This document shows positions 9,992-18,525 of a stretch of DNA of 64,000 nt, one piece after another (within the stretch, counting starts at the first letter, position 1; each line of letters starts with the position of its first letter). Source of the DNA: Rhodobacteraceae bacterium KLH11 (lineage in GTDB: Bacteria; Pseudomonadota; Alphaproteobacteria; Rhodobacterales; Rhodobacteraceae); assembly GCA_000158135.1 (NCBI GenBank), contig DS999531.1:542926-606925 (forward strand), written 5' to 3'. Under the pieces are notes generated by a model that saw only the letters and a program-made list of their open reading frames with translations, made no database searches and was not told the origin of the DNA. The position numbers and the translations under genes were made by a program.

Positions 9992-11659
9992 TTACTTCTG
10001 TGGCGACGCGCGCTTGATCATGAATGCTTCAACGGCTTGTTGAGTCTCGGGACGAATGTTTTCGATCCCTTCGTAGGGCATGCCGTAGGCGGGCGTTGTA
10101 TCCGGGTACTTTTCTTTTCTGGCCATGTGACGGCCCAGTATGCGCACGAATTCCTGACCGCCCCAGGCACCAACTTCGGTGGACACCGAATATTCTTCGC
10201 GCGTGTCGCGGTAGAGGTCGAAGAATTTGGCGACGATCGCATTCTCACCAGGCCCCGGCAGTTTCAGCTTCAGTTGGTCTTTAACGATCGCCTCAGGTTT
10301 CGCGACTGAGTAGATGATGACGTGATCGCGGCGGGCTTTCGACTCGTCGGCAAACAGCAAGGCCGCTGCCTGATCGACACCATCGACCACCCGGTCCCTT
10401 GGGATGAACGCATCTGCCCCTGCAAATCGAGAGAGAGTTGTGTAAAGATCAGAGACGTGAATGATGCTGTTCAACAGGCCATCCGCCTCGATCATACCGG
10501 GCCAGCGGATGAAGGCGTCAACACGCACCCCGCCTTCGGTCGTGTCACCCTTACCCCCGGCATAGATCATCGGGGTAAAGCCTGATTGCGGCGCGTATTT
10601 GGTGAAATGGCCGTTGTCGCCCATGACGACAACGATGGTATTTTCGCTCAGGCCAAGCTCGTCCAGCCGTTCAAAAAGGTCCCCGAGCCACTGGTCCAAT
10701 AGCTGCATCTTGTCGACATAGAGGCCACCATTCGCGCTTTCCGGTCCGTCCCGCCCGGCGCGCGTGTTGTCCAGCGGGATCATAGGCCAGTATTGCAGAA
10801 AGAACGGCGCGTCACCGCCTGCAAGGCGCTCCAGTTCTTGCAGCGTCTTGTCCTGAAAGGCCTGGTTCATTTCATCGTATTTGGCAGCGTTCCAGCGTTC
10901 ACCGGCGTCCATGCGGATTTCACGGATCGGCCCTCCGGTTTCGCCCTCGATGACGGTCATCATCGCCGAGGCATCCGGTCGGAACCAACCATCCAGCGTG
11001 TATTTGTCGTCATAGTCACGGATCGCGACCGAGACCTGTTCCTTGATCGCATCATCGTTGAAAATGGTCAGTTGACCCTGCTGATGAACGGCATGCTGTG
11101 CGTAGTCGAAACCCTGGTTCATGGCCCAGCTTTCGGCAATGTCGCCCATATGCCACTTGCCGACGTGACTGGTTGCATATCCTGCCTGCTTTAAAACCTC
11201 GGCCAGCGTCACTTCAGTGCCCGGCAGCCCAAAGCCAGCGATATCGACCGTCGTGTCACCCATGCCCATGCGCACAGGTAAGCGGCCGGTCATTTGTGCC
11301 ACACGCGTTGGGGTGCAGGACGGTTCGGTATACATCCGAACCATGCGCAGCGCTTCGTCCGAAAAGTCGTTGATATTCGGCGTGTCGTATCCGCGGACCG
11401 CGTTGAGCTCTGGTATACCCATGTCGCCAAAGCCCATATCGTCGATCAGCACGCTGATTATGTTTGGGGGCTGCCCATTGTTGCCGTCACGAAAAGCAGC
11501 CAGAGCCTCATCGACGGCGGCATCATCCTGCGCCCATTGTTCTGCGCGTTGGGCTTGCAGAATATAAAACTCGGCATCGTGTTGAATCGGGTCTTGCTGT
11601 GCCTGCAGGGTTGGGGCTGCAACGCCTGCACACAAAACCAGTAGCCATTTTAGTTTCAT
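9992..11659 (-). CDS. Secreted arylsulfatase (type I, formylglycine)
   Basis: Type I sulfatase of about 555 residues, hydrolysing sulfate esters after export. Signal peptide MKLKWLLVLCAGVAAPTLQA; start chosen at this ATG because GGAGACGG precedes it and the alternative ATG 16 codons upstream gives a poor leader. Metal-binding D73/D74 (LIDDMGFGDM), the C115-T-P-T-R motif whose cysteine becomes formylglycine, GKWHMGD (K168, H170) and VMGDNGHFTKY are all present, so the enzyme should be active. It is a tandem paralogue of the next gene. No formylglycine-generating enzyme is encoded in the window, so maturation must be supplied elsewhere. Confidence 0.92.
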   Translation of the reverse strand: MKLKWLLVLCAGVAAPTLQAQQDPIQHDAEFYILQAQRAEQWAQDDAAVDEALAAFRDGNNGQPPNIISVLIDDMGFGDMGIPELNAVRGYDTPNINDFSDEALRMVRMYTEPSCTPTRVAQMTGRLPVRMGMGDTTVDIAGFGLPGTEVTLAEVLKQAGYATSHVGKWHMGDIAESWAMNQGFDYAQHAVHQQGQLTIFNDDAIKEQVSVAIRDYDDKYTLDGWFRPDASAMMTVIEGETGGPIREIRMDAGERWNAAKYDEMNQAFQDKTLQELERLAGGDAPFFLQYWPMIPLDNTRAGRDGPESANGGLYVDKMQLLDQWLGDLFERLDELGLSENTIVVVMGDNGHFTKYAPQSGFTPMIYAGGKGDTTEGGVRVDAFIRWPGMIEADGLLNSIIHVSDLYTTLSRFAGADAFIPRDRVVDGVDQAAALLFADESKARRDHVIIYSVAKPEAIVKDQLKLKLPGPGENAIVAKFFDLYRDTREEYSVSTEVGAWGGQEFVRILGRHMARKEKYPDTTPAYGMPYEGIENIRPETQQAVEAFMIKRASPQK

Positions 11660-11748
11660 TCCGTCTCCCCCCAGAGCTTCGGTGATTGAATTTCGATGTG
11701 CTGGCAATTTGTAACATCATTATATTCAAATAATTGTTTTTTGCGAAT

Positions 11749-13386
11749 TCACTGCCAGCTCATGAATACATCGCGGGTCAGTTCGGTTTCCGGGCGCAGG
11801 TTTTCGATGCCTTCATAAGGGGTACCTTTGCCAATCTCTGAATGCGGATACTTGGCGATCATTTTCCGGTGGCGCTTGATCATGTCCTGAAAGGATGCAC
11901 CTGCCCAAAGCGAGTACCCCACCAAAGGGTGTTCCTCGCGCGGGTCCCGGTAGATGTTATAGGTCGGGGCAGCCGCACCGGGCTGGCCGGGGGCAGGAAG
12001 ATGCATCTTGAACTCTTGTTTGACGACCGAGCGCAAAACAGGCCCTTCGTAAACATAGACATAGTCACGCCGACCATTCCCTTCGCCATTCAGCAACAAG
12101 GCCGTCTGGTCGATGCCGTCGATGATACGGTCCCTCGGGACAAAGGCGGTGGCCCCGGCAATTCGCGCCATCGTGGTGAAGATATCGGACACATGAAAGA
12201 TGTCTCCGGCGGCGCTGTTGGCTTCGATCACACCGGGCCAGCGCATGAACGCATCGGTTCGCACACCGCCTTCAAGGTGCTGGGTTTTGCCCCCGCGATA
12301 GATCAGCTGGTTCAGACCGGATGTGCCTTCATAATGATACATCAGACCATTATCCGCCATCAGGACAACAATCGTGTTGTCCGCCTTGCCGGTTTCTTCA
12401 AGCTTGGCCAAGAGATCGCCGATCCAACCGTCCAACAGTTGCAGCTTGTCGGCATGAAACCCGCCATTCCGCGAAATTGCCTGATCCGGGTAGACAAAGT
12501 TCAACGGATAAAGCGGCCAGTATTGCAAGAAGAACGGCGCGTCTTCGGCAGCCAGTCGTTCGAGCTGCTCAAGAATCTGCTGTTGATACCGCTCGTTCAT
12601 CTCTTCGTATTTGGCTTGCGTCCATACCTCTCCGGCTGACATGTCCACCTCGACGGCAGACCCACCGGCTTCGGCCTCGACACCTGTCACCAAGCCATAT
12701 GGCTTGAACCGTTCATCCAGCAGAAACTGATTGTTCTGGCCCTCTGCCACGTAGCCCAGCATGGTGTTGGACCGCATTGCCTCGGGGGTCATGAGGCTCA
12801 GCTGTACTTGCTGATGGAGCGGAAATGCGGCCCAGTCGAACCCCTGATTATGGGGGTACGATTGTTCAATGTCGCCCTGATGCCATTTGCCGACATGCGC
12901 CGTGTTGTAGCCAACCTGTTTAAGAATTTCCGGCAGCGTCACTTCACTGGCCGGAAGTCCTTCACCGACCAAAGCCACTTTGACCTCTTCCACCCCGGCG
13001 CGAATTGGATGGCGACCTGTAAGCATGGCGGTGCGGGTAGGAGTACACGAGGGTTCAGTATACATGCGCATCAGCGACATGCCTTCGGTGGCCAATTGAT
13101 TGATACTGGGCGTCTCAATCCCCATGACGTAATTCATCTTGCGGTCACCCATCTGACCAAAGCTCACGTCATCAATCAGGATGTAGAGAATGTTGGGAGG
13201 TTTACCGCCGTTGCTGGCGCGGATTTCGGCCAGCTTGGCGTCAATTTCAACGTCCTGCGCATCCCATACCTCACCAAACTGCGCGCGGAGGAATTCGAAC
13301 TCACCATCGTGAACAATGGGGCTTTCCTGAGCCAGCACTGGGCTGGCACCCATCAACAACGCCGACAAGATGTATCCAAGTCTCAT
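11749..13386 (-). CDS. Secreted arylsulfatase (second tandem copy)
   Basis: Second type I sulfatase, about 545 residues, with signal peptide MRLGYILSALLMGASPVLA. The start at 13386 is set by GGAGG seven bases upstream; longer in-frame openings run into the preceding small gene in another frame. Metal ligands IDDVSFGQMGD, C114-T-P-T-R, GKWHQGD and MADNGLMYHY are intact. It shares domain order with its neighbour but differs through the middle, so the two probably have different substrates. One base separates it from the stop of the small helical protein, implying coupled translation. Confidence 0.92.
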   Translation of the reverse strand: MRLGYILSALLMGASPVLAQESPIVHDGEFEFLRAQFGEVWDAQDVEIDAKLAEIRASNGGKPPNILYILIDDVSFGQMGDRKMNYVMGIETPSINQLATEGMSLMRMYTEPSCTPTRTAMLTGRHPIRAGVEEVKVALVGEGLPASEVTLPEILKQVGYNTAHVGKWHQGDIEQSYPHNQGFDWAAFPLHQQVQLSLMTPEAMRSNTMLGYVAEGQNNQFLLDERFKPYGLVTGVEAEAGGSAVEVDMSAGEVWTQAKYEEMNERYQQQILEQLERLAAEDAPFFLQYWPLYPLNFVYPDQAISRNGGFHADKLQLLDGWIGDLLAKLEETGKADNTIVVLMADNGLMYHYEGTSGLNQLIYRGGKTQHLEGGVRTDAFMRWPGVIEANSAAGDIFHVSDIFTTMARIAGATAFVPRDRIIDGIDQTALLLNGEGNGRRDYVYVYEGPVLRSVVKQEFKMHLPAPGQPGAAAPTYNIYRDPREEHPLVGYSLWAGASFQDMIKRHRKMIAKYPHSEIGKGTPYEGIENLRPETELTRDVFMSWQ

Positions 13387-13387
13387 G

Positions 13388-13666
13388 TCAATCCTCCAGA
13401 TCTTTATTCGAAACCAATTGCGCATCCGGGCTCTGGGCCTGCAGCCGCGCTTCGATACTGCTGCGCAGATCCGAAAGGCTTTCTGCCAGATCAGCAAGGT
13501 AGCGCATCTGCGGAACTGATCGTGACTTTGCCGGAACCGCCAGTTCGGCAAAGACCTGTTTGTAGTCACGGCAAATTCGATCGAACTCTTGGTCTTTTGC
13601 GCGCAGGTGCTGCAGCAGGCGACCCGCGTTGGGAAATTGGTTTTCAAAGAACTCATCTTCCGTCAT
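13388..13666 (-). CDS. Small helical protein encoded upstream of the sulfatases
   Basis: About 92 residues (start at MTEDEFFENQFPN, with an AAGGG sequence about eight bases upstream; an ATG 13 codons further up is possible). No signal peptide. The sequence is charged and predicted helical (HLRAKDQEFDRICRDYKQVF, later LADLAESLSDLRSSIEARL), with a heptad-like rhythm reminiscent of DUF465/YdcH-type short coiled proteins. It opens the sulfatase operon. Function unknown; a cytoplasmic partner or regulator of the cluster is possible but unsupported. Confidence 0.6.
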   Translation of the reverse strand: MTEDEFFENQFPNAGRLLQHLRAKDQEFDRICRDYKQVFAELAVPAKSRSVPQMRYLADLAESLSDLRSSIEARLQAQSPDAQLVSNKDLED

Positions 13667-13739
13667 TGGCAGCGCCCTTGCGGCATTCGTTTGCCAAGCA
13701 TGCATCCAACAGAATATGTATTGAACGTTTAAGGCCGCA

Positions 13740-13752
13740 TGCTACCGTAGCA
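13740..13752. promoter_or_regulatory. Palindrome in the divergent promoter region
   Basis: TGCTACCGTAGCA is a perfect 6-1-6 palindrome midway between the starts of the divergent small helical gene and the TPR regulator. Its position fits an operator for the adjacent regulator, which carries a DNA-binding-like N-terminal domain. One short palindrome in 120 bases could be chance. Confidence 0.35.
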
Positions 13753-13788
13753 ATGTGGGGCCAAACCCTTATTGCGAAAGGATAGTAT

Positions 13789-15138
13789 TTGACCGTCAGC
13801 ATGGACGCTCAGAACCAGATTGACGCTCACCCATTCTCGGCCGGGCAGGTTCGTGATGCGCTGGATAAGGTTCAGGCGTCGGATGAATTCAAAGGATCTG
13901 CCCGAATGCGTTCGTTTCTGTCCTACGTCGTGACAGAAACACTCGAAGGTCGTTCCGACGCGATCCGCGCCAAAACCATTGCGATGGACGTTTATGGGTA
14001 CGACGCGGATGAGTTGTTGAAACGCGAAGGCGTCGTGCGTGTAGATGCGGGACGCGTTCGACGAAAACTTCAAGCCTATTATGAAAGCAATGGGGTCGCT
14101 GACGAATTGGTTATTTCACTGCCTGTCGGGAGTTACGCGCCGGAATTTTTGCCAGGCACCCGGGGAAACAGGCAAACGTTGCGCGGACGGCGACGGGCTA
14201 CCGCGATCTCGATCTCGTTTGCTCTGATGTTTGGCGGCATTTTGGTCGGCAGTCTGATTGGCCGCAACGCTCAACCTGTGGCGCCCGAAGCTGGCAAAAC
14301 CGCGATCTACGACGTGTCGCCAGCCCGTGTCGAGGCAATGAACTTAAGCAATGCCGGCCGGGACCTAATTTTCCCGGTTACGGATCCGGCGCGCCTTCAG
14401 CCTGCGTTGCTGATTTTTCAAACAGCGATCGAGCGAGACCCGTTGTATTACGGGGGGTATGCTGGCGCAGCTCAGGTCGAAACCATGTTCGCCATTATGC
14501 AATCGGATAAATCCGTTTCAGACGAGTTGATGCAAGCAGCAGAAAAGAGCAGCGCTTACGCTTTGGAACTGGCTCCGGACGCACCATGGCCACTTTCAGC
14601 GCGGGCCTGGTTTGATTTCGGGGCGGGCAATTACGACAGCGCGGTTCAATTATCCCTGCGGGCTGTAAGCTTGGCACCGGATGATCCGCACATCGCTGAA
14701 TTCGATGCCTTGATTTCCCTTTATACATCCGATTTTGACCGCGTTCTGTCACAATCGGAACACTATGGAACACTGGCCCGAAACGGTGGGGGGCTTGTTT
14801 TTGACAATGCACTGGGTGCGGCTCAGTTCCATACCGGAGACTATGCTGCCGCGATCCGGACGTTTGAGGAAACGATTTCCAGCGGCGGGCCGTTCGGGCC
14901 AATTTCCGCTGCTTATCTTATGGCCGCCCATTGGCAAAACGGGGAACAAGACGAAGCACAACGGCTTGCAAGAGTATTTTCAGACACATGGCCAAGCTTC
15001 CCCATCGAAGCACTGAAGGCTCGGGTTTTTGCGGATCCACAGCCGGTTCAAGTGCTGGTAGCGGCAATGAAAGCCGCAGGTTGGTCAGGCCCTGACGCAG
15101 CGCAAACGGGTGTGTCGCAAACTATTAGCTCAGATTGA
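13789..15138 (+). CDS. Membrane-bound TPR regulator with winged-helix-like N-terminus
   Basis: 449 residues. Residues 20-115 match a conserved domain seen in transmembrane regulators and adenylate-cyclase-like TPR proteins: RMRSFLSYVVTETLEGRSD, then KAKTIAMDVYG-like and VVRVDAGRVRRKLQAYYESN, ending in ISLPVGSYAPEFLPG. A single membrane segment (about 140-162) is followed by a periplasmic C-terminal half rich in TPR-like helices. I infer a membrane-anchored transcription factor sensing envelope state and controlling the divergent sulfatase genes. A TTG start is favoured because AAGGA lies six bases before it, while the next ATG four codons on is too far from it. Confidence 0.7.
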   Translation: MTVSMDAQNQIDAHPFSAGQVRDALDKVQASDEFKGSARMRSFLSYVVTETLEGRSDAIRAKTIAMDVYGYDADELLKREGVVRVDAGRVRRKLQAYYESNGVADELVISLPVGSYAPEFLPGTRGNRQTLRGRRRATAISISFALMFGGILVGSLIGRNAQPVAPEAGKTAIYDVSPARVEAMNLSNAGRDLIFPVTDPARLQPALLIFQTAIERDPLYYGGYAGAAQVETMFAIMQSDKSVSDELMQAAEKSSAYALELAPDAPWPLSARAWFDFGAGNYDSAVQLSLRAVSLAPDDPHIAEFDALISLYTSDFDRVLSQSEHYGTLARNGGGLVFDNALGAAQFHTGDYAAAIRTFEETISSGGPFGPISAAYLMAAHWQNGEQDEAQRLARVFSDTWPSFPIEALKARVFADPQPVQVLVAAMKAAGWSGPDAAQTGVSQTISSD

Positions 15139-15149
15139 CAATAGTTCGT

Positions 15150-15425
15150 ATACCGGTGCTTGTTGGCGACACAACCGACTGCTGGTATCAGCAGTCAACG
15201 CGCTCTCGGCCCACAACCGATATCCAGCAACCGGCCGAGATCGACCGATGGACGACCGGTGTGGCTACAAAAATCCGCGAGATGCGCTCGAATGCTGCTC
15301 AGATCAACAAAGCGATCAATCGACCTCAGAAGATGATCTTGTGGGACATGATCCTCCAGCGAAAATTCATAGAGCAGCACCGCCTGAGCCTCTTGCCTTG
15401 GTCCCATCATGGCTGATCCTCCCAT
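15150..15425 (-). mobile_element. IS1182-family transposase remnant
   Basis: N-terminal piece of an IS1182-type transposase: MMGPRQEAQAVLLYEFSLED followed by the PQDHLLRSIDRFVDL and FCSHTGRPSVD motifs. After SVD the frame breaks; shorter matches to the usual GIRSER-like continuation suggest internal deletions. About 75 of some 450 residues survive, so it is inactive. It sits exactly where the citryl-CoA lyase pseudogene stops being recognisable and marks the right edge of the sulfatase island. The last 60 bases before the TPR stop show nothing further. Confidence 0.7.
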
Positions 15426-15499
15426 CCATTAAACGTAAACAGAAACCGAACCAGAGCCTCCGTTACGATACAGCCAAAGCTCTCCGAGAATCTCAGACG

Positions 15500-15839
15500 A
15501 CGGACAAAGTTCCACAGCCTGTTCGCCTGCGCCGCCATGCACGTCCCCCACTTTTCACGACATTGGCCATGGGATTGTTGAGCGGTTAGCTGCAGGTCAC
15601 AGCCATGCGCGCCGCCGTGATTGATAGGCCTGTGGCCCGTGGTCCACTGCCGAAATCACGGCGGCCTTGAACAGTCGCACCTTCGCGGGCGTGGGTCGGC
15701 CATCCCGGACCATAAGCCAGATCATCTCGGGAAAGCCAAGGTGGCCGATCAGAGTCTGACTCGGATGGCCGCGCAGTTTGATCCGGCGCGGCTCCGTGTC
15801 AGTGATCGCAGTTTTCCGCCACCCGGCAACGTCGCTCAT
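15500..15839 (-). pseudogene. Citryl-CoA lyase (citrate synthase family), broken
   Basis: The first 70 codons are intact and resemble the citryl-CoA lyase/citrate-synthase-like proteins of this group (AGWRKTAITDTEPRRIKLRG, HPSQTLIGHLGFPEMIWLMV, SAVDHGPQA). Then the frame shifts near 15620; in a second frame one reads SITAARMAVTC, an in-frame TAA and LNNPMANVV, and after another shift GDVHGGAGEQAVEL. The rest, about 150 codons, has been lost at an IS1182-type remnant. The start overlaps the CoA-transferase stop (ATGA), so it was the last gene of the tctCBA-CoA-transferase operon. No active lyase can be made from it. Confidence 0.75.
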
Positions 15840-17020
15840 ATGACCCCCTCTTTCGACAGTGCCACTATCTCCGGCTCTGACAGGCCGATCTCGGACCAGA
15901 TCGTTTTGTTGTCAGCCCCCAGTTCTGGCGGCGCTGATCGCGGCATGGGGCGGGTACCATCCGCCACGATGGGGCTGCCGACGAGCTTCAGCTCTTCATC
16001 GCCCATCGGAAGGCTTCCGATCAGTCCCCGGCTGGCGAGCTGTGTATCTGCCAGAGCGTCCGGCACGCTGAACACCGGACCCGTCGGCACGCTCAGGGCA
16101 TTCAACTCACGCACCCAGTCCGAGGCGGGGCGGGTGCGCAGCGTGCGCTCCAACTCTTCCCGCAGCGCGTGGCGGTTTCGCTTGCGATCCTCGCGGGTGG
16201 CATAATCTGGATTTTCCAACAAATCATCGCGGCTCAGATGGCGGGTCAATGCCTGCCACTGCTCATCCCGGTTGGCGGCTATGTTGATCGGCTTATCTGC
16301 GGTTTGAAAGGTGCCTGAAGGTGCAGAGGTTGTGTTTTCATTGCCATGCGCCGCTGGTGTCGCCCCTCCGATCAGATAGTTGGAGACGACCCATCCCATG
16401 GTAGAAATCACCGCTTCGGTCATTGAGACATCCAAAAAAGCCCCACGTGGACGGGCATTGAGGGCCGAGGCGATTGCAAACGCGGCCGTAAGGCCACCAA
16501 CGGTATCCGCCAGCGGATAGCCCACCCGGTATGGGGCCGTATCCGGAGCACCGGTGATTGACATCACACCGCTCATCCCCTGAACGATCTGGTCATAGGC
16601 CGGATCATCACGACGGGGGCCTGTCTGCCCAAACCCGCTGATCGCGCCATAGATGAGATTTGGGTTTTCGTTTTTCAGCGCCTCGTACCCCACCCCCAGC
16701 CGGTCCATCACACCGGGGCGAAAGTTCTCGACCAGAACATCTGCCTGACGAACCAACCGCTTCAGCAGCGCCTTGCCCTTCTCGGCCTTCAGATCAAGTG
16801 TGATCGATTTCTTGCCCGCATTCTGCGCGAGAAAGCTGATGCCCATGCCCGCCGCATTCCGATCCGGGTCCGAGCCCAACACCCGGGCCAGATCGCCTGT
16901 GCCGGGGCGTTCAACCTTGATCACCTCGGCCCCCAAAAGGCCGAGGTGATAGCAGCAATAAGGTCCGGCCAGAACATTGGTCAGATCCAGAACCCGGACA
17001 CCAGTCAGCGGGCTAGTCAC
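15836..17020 (-). CDS. CaiB/BaiF family CoA-transferase
   Basis: Class III CoA-transferase of about 394 residues: LTGVRVLDLTNVLAGPYC at the N-terminus, LGAEVIKVERPGTGDLAR, the DVLVENFRPGVMDRLGVGY motif and a conserved DVSMTEAVIS region containing the catalytic-type aspartate. It moves CoA between carboxylic acids. GTG at 17020 is chosen as start: it overlaps the tctA stop (GTGACTAG) and an AGGAAGGGG ribosome site lies eight bases ahead. Lying between a Tct transporter and a citryl-CoA-lyase-like gene, it probably activates the imported acid; the acid itself cannot be named. Confidence 0.88.
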   Translation of the reverse strand: MTSPLTGVRVLDLTNVLAGPYCCYHLGLLGAEVIKVERPGTGDLARVLGSDPDRNAAGMGISFLAQNAGKKSITLDLKAEKGKALLKRLVRQADVLVENFRPGVMDRLGVGYEALKNENPNLIYGAISGFGQTGPRRDDPAYDQIVQGMSGVMSITGAPDTAPYRVGYPLADTVGGLTAAFAIASALNARPRGAFLDVSMTEAVISTMGWVVSNYLIGGATPAAHGNENTTSAPSGTFQTADKPINIAANRDEQWQALTRHLSRDDLLENPDYATREDRKRNRHALREELERTLRTRPASDWVRELNALSVPTGPVFSVPDALADTQLASRGLIGSLPMGDEELKLVGSPIVADGTRPMPRSAPPELGADNKTIWSEIGLSEPEIVALSKEGVI

Positions 17021-18524
17021 CTTCGGCAACCCCTTCCTGACGTGCTTTCGCACGACGGGCCCGATAGCTGGGTACGATCACCAGCAACACGGCGATGACC
17101 AAAAGGCCCAGTGTCATCGGACGTTCGAAGATGAATCCAACCCCGTCATACAGCTGCATCGAGCGAGAGAAGTTATCTTCCAGCATGCCACCCAGAATGA
17201 ACCCGATCAGCAAGGGTGCCAGCGGATAATCCGCGAATTTCAGCGCCGTCGCAGCGATACCGAACCCGACAAGGATCAACAGTTCTGTCGCGTTGTTCTG
17301 CCCGATATACGCCCCCATCAACGTGAAGAAGAGGATAAACGGGATCAGGTAGTTACGCGGCACCGTCAACACTTTGGCAATGTACGGGATCAGAGGCAGA
17401 TTCAGGATCAGCAGCACCAGATTGCCGATAAACATCGACATGATGACCGCCCAGAAGATCTGCGGATCGTCGATCATCAGGCGCGGCCCGGGCGTCACGT
17501 TCAGCGCAAGCAGCGCACCCAGCAGGATTGCGGTGGTGCCAGAGCCCGGGATACCCAGCGTCAAAAGCGGCACGAACGATCCGGTACACGCAGCGTTGTT
17601 GGCGGTTTCAGGTGCGGCCAGACCCTTGATCGAGCCATTGCCGAACTCTTCCTGCTCTTCTTTCTTCGCGATGTTACGTTCGACAGCATAGCCAAGGAAA
17701 CTTGCAATCGTGGCCCCTGCACCTGGCAGCACACCGATAAAGAAACCCTGGATCGATTGGCGCCCGATGACCGGCGAGATCGCTTTGGCCTCGGCCCGGC
17801 TGATCCGCAGCTCTTTGATTTCGCCGCCATCACCGCCCAACTCCTTGGGCTTGAGCACAAGGAACAGGGCTTCGGGCAGCGCGAACATCGCCATTGCCAG
17901 CGTGATGAAGCCAAAGCCTGACTGCAGGTCCATGATGCCCATCGTGAAGCGGGGCAGGTTGAACAAGGCACCTTCACCAACAGTTGCCATGATCAGACCC
18001 AGAAGCGTCATCAACAAGGCCTTGGCCACCTGACCGGTGCCAGCAAAGGCTGCAATCGCGGACAGACCAACCACCATCAGCGCAAAATACTCGGCAGAAT
18101 GGAACAGAAGCGCGACAGAAGACAGCGCAGGTGCAAAAACCATCAGCAAGAGCGCACCGATGAACCCGCCCGCGAAGCTGGAGATGGCGGCGATTGTCAG
18201 CGCTTTGCCAGCCTTGCCTTGCCGGGCCATGGGATAGCCATCAAAGCTGCTGGCCACTGTGCCAGCGACCCCCGGTGCGTTCAGCAGGATTGACGATGTC
18301 GAGCCACCGAAGATTGCGCCGTAGTAAACCCCCGCAAGCAGGATCAGCGCCGCCGATGGATCGCCCATCGAGATCGCAACCGGGATCATGATCGCAATGA
18401 TCGACATCGGCCCAAGGCCGGGCAACATGCCGATGAATGTTCCGATCAGACACCCTGCGATCACCATCAGCAGGTTCTGGATAGAGAAGGCCGTTTGCAG
18501 ACCAATAAGTAGCCCTTCAAGCAT
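17013..18524 (-). CDS. tctA: Tripartite tricarboxylate transporter, large permease subunit
   Basis: 503 residues, about 12 membrane segments. TctA signatures are present: the GMLPGLGPMSIIAIMIP loop near residue 35 and the second GVLPGAGATIASFLGYA near 260, with ETANNAACTGSFVPLLTLG after it. It is the main membrane channel of the secondary TctCBA uptake system for carboxylates. It follows tctB by one base, with its GGAGG ribosome site inside the end of tctB, and overlaps the CoA-transferase start. Confidence 0.95.
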   Translation of the reverse strand: MLEGLLIGLQTAFSIQNLLMVIAGCLIGTFIGMLPGLGPMSIIAIMIPVAISMGDPSAALILLAGVYYGAIFGGSTSSILLNAPGVAGTVASSFDGYPMARQGKAGKALTIAAISSFAGGFIGALLLMVFAPALSSVALLFHSAEYFALMVVGLSAIAAFAGTGQVAKALLMTLLGLIMATVGEGALFNLPRFTMGIMDLQSGFGFITLAMAMFALPEALFLVLKPKELGGDGGEIKELRISRAEAKAISPVIGRQSIQGFFIGVLPGAGATIASFLGYAVERNIAKKEEQEEFGNGSIKGLAAPETANNAACTGSFVPLLTLGIPGSGTTAILLGALLALNVTPGPRLMIDDPQIFWAVIMSMFIGNLVLLILNLPLIPYIAKVLTVPRNYLIPFILFFTLMGAYIGQNNATELLILVGFGIAATALKFADYPLAPLLIGFILGGMLEDNFSRSMQLYDGVGFIFERPMTLGLLVIAVLLVIVPSYRARRAKARQEGVAEGD

Positions 18525-18525
18525 G

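Noticed and set aside
15110..15589. A 159-codon plus-strand frame between the TPR regulator and the lyase
   Set aside because: The minus strand of the same stretch carries recognisable IS1182 transposase and citryl-CoA lyase sequence; the plus frame has low-complexity, shadow-like translation.
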